A stretch of 64,000 bases of DNA, taken from Molanna angustata (lineage: Eukaryota > Arthropoda > Insecta > Trichoptera > Molannidae). Shown here in pieces: positions 42,813 to 54,489 of this stretch (the stretch's first letter is position 1; the number at the start of each line of letters is the position of its first letter). The stretch covers positions 4,863,201 through 4,927,200 of the forward strand of contig OY754982.1 of the NCBI GenBank assembly GCA_963576475.1, read 5' to 3'. A program made the position numbers and the translations under genes. The notes beneath the pieces are model-generated. The model worked only from the letters and a program-made list of their open reading frames with translations. It did not search any database and was not told the origin of the DNA.

Positions 42813-43140
42813 ACATGTATTGTCTGTTGCTAATCAAGACAAAAATATTTTAATAATGGAGCAATTACTCCAGACGAGTAGACATTTAACGAGCGGTCAT
42901 TACGCCAAGCTTAATTGTTACAATGGCGGCTTCTGCTAGGTGATACACTTTAATGACAAGAGAGCGACATGACTCCATTTCCATTCGGACCTTGATTTTT
43001 CTAAATGATCGTAATACCGATTAGACTCAAGACGACACATATAAAATTGGACTAGTCAAAATCATGGAACAGATAGATCTGAACTAAATCAAAGCTGTTC
43101 TGGGTCGTTCAACACGAAAAAGAAAAAACGTATATTTTAC
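42813..43140. other. No recognised feature
   Basis: Mixed composition, no supported feature. Confidence 0.4.
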
Positions 43141-43325
43141 GTTGATAAGCCGCTTGGCTTCTGTGCATGCATCCTTGTTTCGATTTCCAGCAGAAGAGAA
43201 ATTTATTTATCTTCATTTCTCACGCAAATATTGCATCTCTGGGCTGAAAGCACTGGATAATTGGAAGAAATTGCCATATGACAATAAACTCGTCACTCGC
43301 GCAGGGTAGTGTTTATTATCATTAT
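43141..43325 (+). mobile_element. SINE-1, 5'-truncated
   Basis: GTTGATAAGCCGCTTGGCTT, a damaged B box (GTTTCGATTTCC), CATCTCTGGGCTGAAAGCAC and a TTATCATTATTG tail. Confidence 0.8.
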
Positions 43326-43498
43326 TGCATTTTAAAAGTAAACTGTCTTATGTATATCCCTGTAGAAAACAATAATAATGATAAAGTTAGATCGTGACAT
43401 CATTCAATCTTTCTATGTGGCCAAACCATCCCAATGCTGATTTAACTCAGTTTAGTTTGTCGATCAGCAATTCTTGATTCGCTGTATGTAGATATATC

Positions 43499-43868
43499 AT
43501 AAATATAAAATAAAATACTTAGTTTTCGTTTTATTAAATTTATTTGATTATCGACAAAATTTACATGTCAGGTGAGTTGTTGGTTTTTGAAGCGTTGAAA
43601 AATAAGTTAATGAATAATGCAAATGAATCTATGAAATTAAATGAAGCAAAGTTTTGTATGGATCCATTTGATTTAAATAACTTATTTTTCAACTGTTCAA
43701 AACCAACAGTTTTATACACCTGACATGTAAATTTTGTATATAACCACAAGTTTCAGTATTGTAGAGTAAAATTCTGACGATGATCCTTGCATGAAACACG
43801 TCGATATTCAATTTAATTTAATAGAACGAAAACCAAGTATTTATTATTTATTATTTTATATTTATAAT
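43499..43868. mobile_element. Hairpin element (MITE), ~370 bp
   Basis: Outer arms ACTTAGTTTTCGTTTTATTA and its inverse near 43815-43840, and inner arms AAAATTTACATGTCAGGTG and the inverse at 43720-43738, are nested in the correct order. The minus-strand frame at 43561-43749 arises from the arms. Confidence 0.75.
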
Positions 43869-43954
43869 TTATCTACAATCCAATCTACTTATTTTTTTAG
43901 ATTCCCGATTAATGAGTTTATTTTATATTTTAATCGCAAATTTATTTATTTATG

Positions 43955-44065
43955 TATGAACACTTCCTAGCACCCTTAGCAAGTGGCGAATTTCTTCCAA
44001 TTTACGAGTATTTCCAACCCAGAGAAACAATAATTACCTACGTGAGATTCACATGTCATCTCAGA
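43955..44065 (-). mobile_element. SINE-1 tail fragment, diverged
   Basis: Complement shows TTTCTCTGGGTTGGAAATAC and AATTCGCCACTTGCTAAGGG. Confidence 0.65.
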
Positions 44066-45136
44066 TTTCCATTTCCATCGCATTAATTCTACTTTAATGC
44101 ATCTCCTGCCATTTCCATGCCTCACTATATTACTTCCCATTACTCCTTTTCAAAGTCCATTGTCAATCTTCCATCACGCTACAGCATACTTTCTTGGCAC
44201 AAGAAGGTATTCAATTAATACACTTGTTAATGGAATAAAAAATGGCACACAAAAAATCAAGTATCTACCATCTTTCTTTTGATATTTCCAAGTATACCTA
44301 CCCCTACATTTCAGGCGAGAACAGTTAATTCTGGGAGTACAATTCAAAAATACGCCTTGTAAAACACAATAATTAAAGCAATCAATTATATTTTCTTGTT
44401 GTACAACAGGCATTAGGCGTATTTTAGTGCTTACGGACTGACAACACGAAAACTCGTGCTGTGTAATGAAAGATGAAAGAAACAGAGAAATGCGAAGATT
44501 GGAAGGTGATAAGCAAATGTGCTCATAACACCGCGAAATGATTCATGATGTGGATAGCGGGGAGCGGACGGGGGAGAACTTCGTGGAGAATGGGTGGGGG
44601 GGGGGCACTTAGTGATGGTAGGGGGAGGGTAACTTAGTGAACGAGGGGGGAGGAGGTGACTACGCGAGGAAAGGAGGTATGAGCGGAAAAGCGTTGGTAG
44701 AAAATTGGAGAACAGGACCCCGATTGTGAACAACGCTAATAGGGTTGAACTGATAACATTATTTTATTTATCAACTTTTTTAACACTCGGTTTTTGGTGT
44801 ATTTCTAGGCCGGTTGAAAATGAGATGTTGCCAACGCATAACTCTTTTCTGAGTACATATGATAAAACCTCCATACACAAGTGTCAACACTTTCAATGGG
44901 GAAATAATATTGAATTGTTTCCTTTTGCATTTTAATTTTACTTTTTTTACTACTGTAAAAAACAACAAAAATAAAAGAATGCGTTTTTGTGCATGATATA
45001 ATTGAATGTAAGTTTTTGAATTTATTGTTTCTAGAATCTACTTTGAAATATGGTTAACATTTGTATGTATATTCTATATAATCTCTATAATCTATACAAA
45101 ATAATATTACCTTATTTTTAATTATTTTATTTTAAG
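44066..45136. other. No gene recognised; contains a G-run patch
   Basis: 44557-44660 has many G runs on the plus strand (GGGTGGGGGGGGGG, GGGGGAGGG, GGGGGGAGGAGG). ORF 44705-44935 has no motif. Confidence 0.5.
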
Positions 45137-45716
45137 GATATAGAAAGAAGGGTAACGGCAGCAAATAGGGTGAACGGTGCATTAAGAACAATAATGGCCG
45201 ACCCAATTATCTCAAGGCCAGCAAAGCTCGCTATGCACAATGCAATAGTCGTACCAACATTAATGTATGCAAGTGAGACATGGACATGGCAGAAGACGCA
45301 TGAAAGTAAAATTAACGCTGTGGAAATGAGGTCCCTAAGACGAATGTGTGGTAGAACGATCTATGATAGGATAAGGAATGTGGACATCAGACGAGAATGC
45401 AAGATTGAAAGAGATATTGTGAGTAGAATGAAAGTAAATACACTACGATGGTTCGGACATGTGGAGAGAATGAACGATGAGCGCCTGACAAAGAAAGAAT
45501 ACAAGGCTGAAAAGAGTGGAATGAGAGGTCGTAGCCGCCCGAGAAAGAGTTGGCATGATCATATAAATGAGATTTTGAAAGATGGTAATATACGAAGTCA
45601 AAATAATAGGAGAGCATGTATGACGCGATGCATGGATGTAAATGAGGTGTCTGGCGTTCGATTCTCTCTGCCTACCCCAAGTAGGGATACGGCGTGATGG
45701 TATGTATGTATGTATG
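45137..45716 (+). mobile_element. RTE-1 LINE, longest C-terminal copy
   Basis: The open frame reaches from about 45137 to 45697 and holds ANRVNGALRTIMADPIISRP, VVPTLMYASETWTWQK, MRSLRRMCGRTIYDRIRN, LRWFGHVERM and RPRKSWHDHINEIL. This is the thumb and C-terminal end of the RTE reverse transcriptase. Near the stop the family residues are replaced after DVNE, due to a small deletion. The element ends GGCGTGATGGTATG plus four TATG units (about 45694-45716). The YADD core and endonuclease are missing. Confidence 0.9.
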
Positions 45717-46053
45717 AAAGATTTGGTACACGGTAAATACATTATACACGTAAACATATCAAACATAAAGCAACCGCACACACAAAAATCTCACAAGACA
45801 GAGCCTGTCTGTGGGTATACCAATAAATATAATACATTTTTTAATAACGCGGCGCTGGCCGATTTACTAATGATATTAATAACAATTAAGCACTACAAAT
45901 AATAACACTCAATTATTATTATTACCATTATACACTTCCTCAAAAGAATTAGCAAATCAATGCGTAAATTGTAATTTATTTAAAAGAGCAAAATAAAATG
46001 CAACAAACGCATCATCAAGCTTTCAATTGGGAATAGTTCACCCATCCAGATAC
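45717..46053. other. No recognised feature
   Basis: AT-rich; the small ORF overlapping the RTE tail is a by-product. Confidence 0.4.
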
Positions 46054-46795
46054 TTAACATATAAAAGGATTATGCTCTGAGGAGGTCTCTATACTACCTA
46101 ACAACCCTACTGATTCCCGAATATTAACGTTTAAAAAATCTTTAACGATTCTACATGTATTCATAATTACCGTTTTTTGCATTTTTATTATTAAATTTTT
46201 CGATAAATCTATAATTTCTAAATTACGGATTAACGATTTTGGAATAATGCCAGTGACTGAAATAATGAACGGTAATATTATTATTTTACGAGAATGCCAA
46301 AGTCTTTTAATCTCGTTACCTAAAGCGGTGTATTTTCTAATTTTTTCATCAAAAGTTTTTATAATATTACTAGAATTTGGAATAGCCACGTCGCAAATAT
46401 ATGTTATTTATTTAATTTTATCATGTATTATTAAATCGGGTCTGTTATGTTGAATTGACCGGTCAGTTAATATTGTTTTATCGTAATAAAGCGAAATATT
46501 ATTATTTTCTAAATATGAAATCGGATCATATTCATAATATGGTTTTATGTTTATCGCGTCAATTAATTTATATTTAATAGCTAAATTTTGATGTAATATT
46601 TTTGCTACCTGATTATGTCTAAATGTATATTCTGATTGCGCGAGAAAAGAACAGCCCGATATTATATGCTCGATTGTTTCCGGAAAAGCCAAACATTTCC
46701 TACAACTATCATCTACTACATTTATGTCTTTTATTATATATTTTTGATAATTTTTAGTTTTTATTACTCTATCCTGAATCGCTATTATAAAACCT
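46054..46795 (-). mobile_element. R4/NeSL-type LINE fragment with restriction-like endonuclease end
   Basis: Two minus-strand frames (46692-46408 and 46389-46054) are pieces of one protein. Upstream sequence to about 46795 also reads in frame (AIQDRVIKTKNYQKYIIKD). A CCHC zinc motif (C-x2-C-x8-H-x4-C, ending IEHIISGC) is followed by RPDLIIHDK, then DVAIPNSSNI after the break. The PD...D pattern next to CCHC is the layout of the C-terminal nuclease of R2/R4/NeSL-type LINEs. One break near 46390-46408 disables it. Confidence 0.7.
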
Positions 46796-47084
46796 TTTAA
46801 AAAACATAAACTATTTTTTTATGTAAAACTATTTTTTTTTGTTTTATATTCATAAATATTACAAAGTGCTCAGGCACATATAATTCTATGTATGGTATGA
46901 AGTATATTTTAATTTAAGATTTTACAAATTGCTTTTTATAATATTCCTCGTATATTTATTGACAACAACCTGATAATTATTCGTTGTTAATTTTGATATT
47001 TAATTTTCACTGATCCACTCACTAAAGATTGTGACAGTGTTATCATTTTTCATTGTAGATATAATTCTTGATCGAATATTTTTA
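46796..47084. other. No recognised feature
   Basis: AT-rich spacer. Confidence 0.4.
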
Positions 47085-47382
47085 TCATTGCACATGCGCA
47101 AACATTGGATTTTTTTCCCTGTCGGGAGTCAAAGATATTTTTTAACAGATTTTTAATTATCTCAATAGAGACGAAGTTGGAATATTTATTGTAGGAGAAC
47201 CGGGAAATCAAGGCACCTACAGGGCTTACGACCTGTCATCGGCTGGTTTACGTGATCACTTTATGCGTAAACCAGCCGATGACAGGTCGTTAGCCCTGTA
47301 GGTGCCTTGATTTCCCGGTTCTCCTACAATAAATATTTCAACTTCGTCTCTATTGAGATAATTAAAAATCTGTTAAAAAATA
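47085..47382. repeat. Repeat E copy folded into a 117-bp-arm palindrome
   Basis: The arms 47136-47252 and 47266-47382 are reverse complements with two mismatches seen, around TGATCACTTTATG. The left arm is ordinary repeat E sequence (CAATAGAGACGAAGTTGG, CCTACAGGGCTTACGACC). In the other copies (53495, 61720) the right arm is replaced by GCGCAACGTTCA-type sequence. Confidence 0.95.
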
Positions 47383-47784
47383 ATTCTTGATCTTAAATCG
47401 AGCGAGTGACTGTAGGAGTAGCACAACATATAACTGGTAAAATATAATTCATTGATATTAATTAATTGCCTGTATCCTTTTAAAAAATTGCAACGTTTTA
47501 AGATGTAATACTATGGGAGGTAAACATGTCTGACTATGTATGTTGGTTGATAATATCACACACAGCATCCCGCACATAATTCTACTATTATTCCTCATAA
47601 TATAACACATATGTACATTATGATGTCTCCATTCTACGTATACATGTCTTATCATGCCAACATGACACCTACATAACTGATAACAATTCATGTATAAACC
47701 AGGGTATAAATAATAAAACTACGTATTTAGCATGTGGAATAAATCGAAGAGAAATGGAAAAGGGAAAATAACTACACACATTTT
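47383..47784. other. No recognised feature
   Basis: AT-rich; small minus-strand ORFs here lack motifs. Confidence 0.4.
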
Positions 47785-47872
47785 TATGCGGGGTAAACAG
47801 CGACTGGTGTGTGGGTGTGCACGACCATATAAAATGAAGTACGACACATGCGTGTTTGCCCACACACTAGTC
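47785..47872 (-). repeat. Repeat H, copy 4 (partial)
   Basis: Complement contains CGCATGTGTCGTACTTC and CCAGTCGCTGTTTACCCCGC. Confidence 0.6.
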
Positions 47873-47957
47873 TCGGGCGGTGGCAAAGTGGTTTAGGATC
47901 CTGCCACGACCAATTTTGTTCACCTATAGCAGAATCATTTATGCTTAATTTACTGAA
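47873..47957 (+). mobile_element. SINE-2 with internal deletion
   Basis: CGGGCGGTGGCAAAGTGGTT joins directly to ATCCTGCCACGACC, so the anticodon and T-arm part are missing. Body TTCACCTATAGCAGAATCAT follows. Confidence 0.7.
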
Positions 47958-48040
47958 TATACATACATACCATCACGCCATGTCCCTTACGGGGTAGGCA
48001 GAGAGAACCAAACGTCACATTTTTATATATGAGGATGTAT
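47958..48040 (-). mobile_element. RTE-1 3'-end fragment
   Basis: CATACCATCACGCCATGTCC and GGGGTAGGCAGAGAGAACC are the complement of the RTE-1 end. It begins right at the end of the SINE-2 copy. Confidence 0.7.
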
Positions 48041-48249
48041 ATATACTTGTTACAGGGACACATTCATTATTCAAAATAAAACATTCTGAATGGGTTGTGA
48101 ACCTCATAGCTAGACCTTATGAGATGTTATTTTGCTTGTTGTAATGTCGATTACACGAGTGGAAGCACTATTCGAGGTCGATGCCTCACAAAAATATACC
48201 TATCTTAATGTTAAATTTATTTTATCTTATATTGCTTCTCGAGAAACTA
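48041..48249. other. No recognised feature
   Basis: No supported content. Confidence 0.4.
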
Positions 48250-48330
48250 ACAGGTACTATATCAAATATTAATTTAACACTCACCCAATAACAAGTTGCC
48301 ACATTCTGGAGACTTGCGATACATCTCATG
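48250..48330 (-). mobile_element. SINE-3 tail fragment
   Basis: Complement reads AAGTCTCCAGAATGTGGCAA and GTGTTAAATTAATATTTGAT, matching the end of the 59163 copy. Confidence 0.75.
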
Positions 48331-48720
48331 CTTAAATTTTCTTTTCTCTCCTTTCCCCTTAAAAGACTTGTTTTAGGTACATTAGGTAGAATACTATATT
48401 TAAGTTTTAATGCTATCTTTTTTGACACTGACTTCAAATCCGGAAACGATTAAAAATTTAAATGAACATTCAAGTCTTTAATAACAAAAATAATGTTTTC
48501 ACCAGAACTGTCACATTAATCTACTTTGTAATTTATTTAATTTTTTAACAAAAATTAAAAAAAAACGTGTATATCTTAATTCTACTGTCTCTTTAGACTA
48601 CAACCGGTTTGGTGCTAAGTACATTTTCAAATCTATTTTAAAATACACTAGTGATTGTAATTTTGTCATTTATCTTATTAAACTTCCTTTATTTTATTTT
48701 ATTTTCAAAACAGCTAAAAA

Positions 48721-48772
48721 CGAGTGGGTTGTGGCCAACGCTAAACTCCTTACGAATAAGTCATTCTATAAT
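48721..48772 (+). repeat. Repeat F terminus, isolated
   Basis: CGAGTGGGTTGTGGCCAACG through AAGTCATTCTATAAT, cut where block G begins. Confidence 0.8.
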
Positions 48773-48774
48773 AT

Positions 48775-49077
48775 ACAAAGCGGCCATTAGTCTCAAGTGA
48801 TTTACGAAACAAAAATTCATATATTAGGACATCCATTTATTATCACTCTCCCTAAAATAACCTTCTTGAAAGCGTTAAAGCGCTTTGCCTTCAAAACAAA
48901 ATGTCTATGAATTTAAGCCATGAATAACCAGTTTTTCATACTTCCCATATAGATATATTCGTAAACTTGCTCGAGCCATTCTTTCTTTACTATTATTTGA
49001 CACGCTGTTCTGTTTTCATTTCACTCTCTTCAAACACCATTTCATTCAATTTTTGATTTGGTGTGATTTAGAAAAAC
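48775..49077 (+). repeat. Block G, copy 2
   Basis: Inverse of 30304-30612 with no difference noticed. Placed between two repeat F termini. Confidence 0.85.
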
Positions 49078-49672
49078 GAGTGGGTTGTGGCCAACGCTAA
49101 ACTCCTCACTAACAAGTCATTCTATAAAGTATTAAATTTTTTAATGGAAAATATTCAGCATTTTCATGAAATGAGTTTGTTAAATAATTTTTGATTTAAA
49201 TATATTTTTTATGAAAACTTGATAATTCTTCAATGCCATTTTATGTAAGTGGTGTGCCTTTTAACGAATTTGAAATTAAAAATTTCAAATTTTAGCTTTC
49301 TTGAGCTTGGGGTCACTTTGAAATATTTGGTAGTTAAAAAAAATGAGAAGCACTATTTAGATATTCTTCAAATTCTAATGGGGTCTAAGCAAAGACCTTA
49401 TATACAAGGTCTTTGGGTCTAAGTGAGTATCAGATATACAAATTTGCAAAAATGAAAAGAATCGAATGAGTACTTTAGTCTATACTTAATCGATAAAGTA
49501 ATATAAACACGCCGTAGATAGCACATAGCACGAAGCACATAGCACACACACAGATACTTTCAGAATACAACCTCAGCATGATACTCGTTGATAATCTGCA
49601 ATAAAAAATAGTCTTAAAAATTTCGAAATCAAAACTCCCCATTATATCCCCTTGGGTTAGTGAGGAGAAAAA
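49078..49672 (+). repeat. Repeat F, copy 4
   Basis: Full copy ending CTTGGGTTAGTGAGGAG. A 25-bp palindromic micro-insertion sits at 49390-49414 between two GGGTCTAAG words. Confidence 0.85.
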
Positions 49673-49736
49673 AGTTACAAAGAATCAATAATAATAGCAG
49701 TAATCTTCATAATAGTCTTTGTGATAAAGGTGTGAA

Positions 49737-49737
<1 letters not shown>

Positions 49738-49767
<30 letters not shown>

Positions 49768-49774
49768 AAATAAA
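49738..49774. repeat. AAAT microsatellite
   Basis: About eight AAAT-type units. Confidence 0.9.
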
Positions 49775-50522
49775 CTGGACATATCATTAAAAATTTAGTG
49801 CATTTTCAGAATTGAATTTACTGTCTAGTAACTCTCTAACAATTTTATTTTAAAGTCATACAAAAAACTTACATAGAAGCCATCTATCTAATCCATATTT
49901 TATTTCAATTAAATAATGAGTTAAAGATATTTCTATTAAATATGTTCCGTGTTATATATTTAATAAAAAATAGACTTTGATTAAGTTCATACAAACAATT
50001 CACAAGTGGGCTCCGAATTACACGTTAGTATAATATGCCTACACACTTAGATCGGTTCTTGAATTCATCGAGAGTTGAAGTTAAGATTATATCGTTGAAT
50101 ATTATTTAATGGTACTAGAAATAATTAGTTGAGTGGAATCAAAAGTTCAAAGCTATCAAACTTGTTGATTTCTTATTGTTACGCAGGGGTTGAGGCTGGG
50201 TACCTACCTGTTATTAATGTATACTTGGAAATATATTACGTAAATCTTGAATTTAATAAATTTGTAAGAAAAAAATATTAGCCTGAATATTAGTTTTGCA
50301 CAGTCTCTATTTTAAAGTAGAAGTGATGGATTTTTGTGAATTTTGAGTTAAGGCTCAGCTATAAGTTATTAATAATCCATGGTCGAAAAAATAATCAAAC
50401 ACATTTTCTTCATATTCGATGCTCGTAAAAATACGAGAAAAAAGCCTAACACTTTTTAAACTACAGTAGGTAATAAATAAGATTTCAAATTCAAAATATA
50501 GGAAAAATATTGTATAGTTTAG
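49775..50522. other. No recognised feature
   Basis: AT-rich spacer. Confidence 0.4.
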
Positions 50523-50640
50523 ATGGGTGGTAGCAGAGAGTAGGTATAGCACGCTCGATATTTACTCCAGTGGTCGCGAGTTCGAATCCCGCCACGACCG
50601 ATTTCGTTCACCTATAGCACAAGCATTTATGCTTGTTTAT
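50523..50640 (+). mobile_element. SINE-2
   Basis: GGTGGTAGCAGAGAGTAGGT (damaged A box), B box GAGTTCGAATCCC, body TTCACCTATAGCACAAGCAT. Confidence 0.8.
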
Positions 50641-51017
50641 AGAATGTATGAGGATTTACAAAAACAATTTTTTAAGAAAAAAGGAAAGATTTACGTTTAA
50701 AAATCTAAGAAAGAATCAGATCAAATGTGTAAAGTATTTAAAAACATGGATTTTGGTTTAATAATGGTTAATGATCAGAACATAAAAAAAATAACCTGTT
50801 CAACTTGATTTTATATTTTTTTATGAACCATGTATTTACTATTTTCTACGACCAGTTTCGAAGCGACTGCTTCTTCCTCAGGACGGATAAACGCTCAATG
50901 TATGTATTCTAAAAAAAAAAACACCGGTTTCGATTTAATACAGAAACAACGTTTTTGCATAAATTTTATATTTTTGATTTATTTTTTTAATTATAAAATT
51001 CAATTTATTACAGTATC

Positions 51018-51195
51018 AATACATCCAAATACAATTATACATAATAAAGGAAATTTCTTAAACTAGATGTGAACGTCAACTCCACTAGGTTAAGAACCTG
51101 TTCTGAAGCAGTTTTGATTTTATTTAATATTATATGTACCTACGAGTTTTGTTCGCGTGTGTGTCTGTCATTATAAGTTTTTGTAAAGTACCTAA
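51018..51195 (+). repeat. Repeat I, second copy
   Basis: Matches 13380-13562: ACATCCAAATACAATTATAC, CTCCACTAGGTTAAGAACCT and GTGTGTGTCTGTCATTATAA. Confidence 0.65.
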
Positions 51196-52184
51196 TTGAT
51201 TGATTAAAGAATAGTCATTATTTTAATCCATATTTTAATTCAGTTTTCCTTAGAATATTGAAGATCTCGAAATAAGCAGGTTATAGGTATAAATTTTAAT
51301 AACTTGGAAATTATAAGACATGGAAGACCTTTTAGAGTTCGTAAGGAACCATTCTCAAAAGACAGAAGTCGCGTATACATTGTACCTAATACTTAAGACG
51401 GGAAATGCAAGGTTTTGTTAAAAGCTATTTCGTGTGGCGGTGTCAGACGATGTGTGTGAGTTACTGAGGTACATAAGAAGACACCTGGAGAGTCTGGTAA
51501 GCTGGAACAATACAAGGAAAGTGCATAATGGAGGCGGTTCATAAATTGGAGATGAATCCAGCGTACTCCAAGAGATTAAGGCGACAGCAGAACTATAAAC
51601 GACATAAAAAGCAAACTAATATTAATTCAGATAGATAAAAAATCTTGTTGAGAGGGCATGTAACGCTAAATGTTTTTTTTTTATAAACAAAAAACTTCAA
51701 ATATTCTAGAAATCCACATTAAGGTGAATTTAAGAGTACACAGAAAAAGTCGGAAAATGTCTTTATAGGATAACATAATTGTATCCATGTGTGGTCAGGC
51801 GAGTAAAACCAGGTATCGCGTCGTTAAACAGAAAAATACATAAAAGATTATAAAATCGAGCTCAAAAACATTCTTCATAATGCTTAATTCTTCTTCTTGT
51901 TGTAGGTTTTGGAAACCTGTTTTTTTTTTCAGGAAATGTGTCCCTTCCACATTCCCTCCAGTGACGCCGAGCTCCAGTTATCTTTCCATCTCTTATGTGG
52001 TAAACCTCATTGTCGATTTCTTAAATTAATTTGTTTCGAGATAATTTTTGGAAAACTGTTGTGTACTTAATTCCGTGTTAAAAAAAACATTTTAAAGTAT
52101 GTACCTACATTATAATTTTACAATGACAATTCAATCGAATATGTACATTAATTGAGTAATAATATGCTTTGTAATTTCGACTTT
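51196..52184. other. No recognised feature
   Basis: No supported frame or repeat. Confidence 0.4.
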
Positions 52185-52360
52185 TGTTACGCAGTTAGTT
52201 ATCTTAGTCCCTAGACAAAATTCGATTACCACTTTTCCATTTTGTTGCGCAGTTAGTTAGATATCTGAGTCCATAGACAAAAGTTCGATTACCACTTTTC
52301 CATTTTGTTGCGCAGTTAGTTATATCTGAGTCTTTAGACAAATGTTCGATTACCACTTTA
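52185..52360. repeat. Three-copy minisatellite, ~60 bp
   Basis: GTTRCGCAGTTAGTTA starts units at about 52185, 52243 and 52307; each contains TTCGATTACCACTTT. Confidence 0.85.
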
Positions 52361-53494
52361 TGATTTTTTTCAGTCTGTTATTATTAGTCTACAGAATGTA
52401 ACAATTTGTTGTCGGGTGTGTTTAAAATTGATATTTAACACAGTACCTCAAAGTTACCCAAGAAACAATACAAATATATGTTCTTTTATCAAAAACAAAA
52501 CTGTCTCTACGTGTCTCCATTGGGAATCAAACCCGGCTCTGGAAAAAGATATCTGATTCACGAATTCCGGCTGATATGAACGTAAAATATCATTTAATGA
52601 TTCTGCGGATATTTTGTGGTGGTAAATACGAACAACTTTGAATTATATAACGCCGGTCGATGGAAGGACAGCGCTTCCGAAACATGTCGCGAAGTTACTC
52701 ATAAAAATATAGTGGTTTATAGCTAGTGATATAATTCAAATATGGTAAAATATTTAACTTGGGTCCAAACAACGTCATATGTTGGACTTTCATGTTTGTG
52801 GATGTTCCCCATTCGTGTGTCATAATGTCTGTAATTAATTGCCTTACATTGTTGGGAGCAATTTTCTTATTATATTTTTATAAAGATTATCGTCATACTG
52901 TGTTTTCGTGTCATGCCTTAAGATTATAACAACATGAAATATCAAAGCCAATTTGGTTGTATATCTCCTATAATAACCTTAAATACTATAACGCCGTTAT
53001 AAACGGATCCACGTGGTTCGTTATATTATATTATGGGAGGCAAGAATCACGTCTAAATGAAAATTTAAGCTATCGGCCCAGTTACAGAGCCCCGAAGTTG
53101 AACAAAATATTAATATTTGATTGGGGTTATACAAGGAAAAACACATAAAAAGGTAAACATAGTTCATGTTTAAAACAAGGAATTTAAAACCACGTCTAAA
53201 AATAATATAAAGACGTATATGTATTAGTGATAACTATAAAAAAAAAGATAGTATCAAAAATCCAAAAATGAATACCACGACTACCCAACACTATTAAACA
53301 TACAGGGGGATCAAATTTTACAATCAATTTAGTCATATACATTATGTAAATGGTAAATCACAGAACCCTTTTCAACGTTTAAAGTAAAATTAAAGACGTT
53401 ACTAAACAAAACTTACAAGAATGTATGTAAAAATGTCCAATATATCATACTGCATAAGTATTTATAACTACATATGTATATTCCTACAGCTTAT
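52361..53494. other. No recognised feature
   Basis: A possible tRNA-like B box on the minus strand near 52529 (GGAATCAAACCCGG) lacks a matching A box. Confidence 0.4.
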
Positions 53495-53685
53495 TTTTAT
53501 TGACAAACTTTTTAACATCTCAATAGAGACGAAGTTGGGATATTATAGATGAACCAGAAACTCAAGGCACCTACAGGTCCCACGACCTGTCATCGGCTGG
53601 TCCACGTGATCACTTTATGAGCTTGCGCAACGTTCACAAATTACGCCTTCTTATTGAGTTCCCTTATAAATGTAATTTTTTAAAG
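53495..53685 (+). repeat. Repeat E, single-arm copy
   Basis: CAATAGAGACGAAGTTGGGA, CACGACCTGTCATCGGCTGG and TACGCCTTCTTATTGAGTTC; the right side is the non-palindromic version. Confidence 0.8.
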
Positions 53686-54122
53686 TTCTATATATTTGAA
53701 TAATGTGTAGATAACAATTCACCTGAAAATAAGTAATTTCTATTGCCATCTATGAAGTTATGAAGAAAACTTTTTACGTAACTCCATCTATTGAGAAATT
53801 AGTTTATTTGTAAACAATGAAAGCATCAGTCCTTATAAATGAGGTGACGGAGTCTCACACAGATGTCATCCCTGAACTGCGCCAGAAACTATTTTTACTT
53901 TTACAATATTATTGTTACAATAACATATAAGTATAAATGACAACTCTGTACTTATAATATATTAAAATTAAATTTACTATGAAAAAATGTATACTTATAA
54001 CTGTATTATTTACTGTACCGTTTTTATGCGATTTGAAATTTTGAATAAAGCAAATAAAAAAAAAGAATTGATTAAATTTAATAAAACAAGGATCAGTAAC
54101 AAAAAAAAGTTAGATATATTAT
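53686..54122. other. No recognised feature
   Basis: AT-rich spacer. Confidence 0.4.
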
Positions 54123-54420
54123 ATACCATCACCCCATGTCCATGTAATTGGGGTAGGCAAAAAAATTGAGTGCCAGATACTTGTCATTACCTACATAAAT
54201 AAATCGCCTCACTCACTGTCATACATCTTTTCATACATGTTCGTCCGTCATTTAAATTTCTAACGTTTTCTTCTTTTAGAATGCTGTTCACATGGTCTTG
54301 TCAATGTTTCCTTGGTCTGCCCCAATCTCTCATTCCATCTCTATTAGCTGTATAAAATTTATTTGTCAGGCGTTCATCATTCATTCTATCCATGTGATCA
54401 AGCCACCGAAGTGTGTTGAC
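54123..54420 (-). mobile_element. RTE-1 LINE fragment
   Basis: Complement carries the RTE-1 C-terminus in pieces (CACATGGATAGAATGAATG, TGACAAATAAATTTTATACA) and the GGGTGATGGTATA end. Confidence 0.7.
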
Positions 54421-54489
54421 TTACAATGTTGAAATTGTGTTTAAAACTTCGTCTTATTATAGATAGGTTTGAAAAGTCACGTAAACCAA

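Noticed and set aside
45387..45781. Minus-strand ORFs over the RTE-1 copy
   Set aside because: Antisense shadows of the plus-strand reverse transcriptase frame; the same holds for antisense ORFs over other RTE copies.
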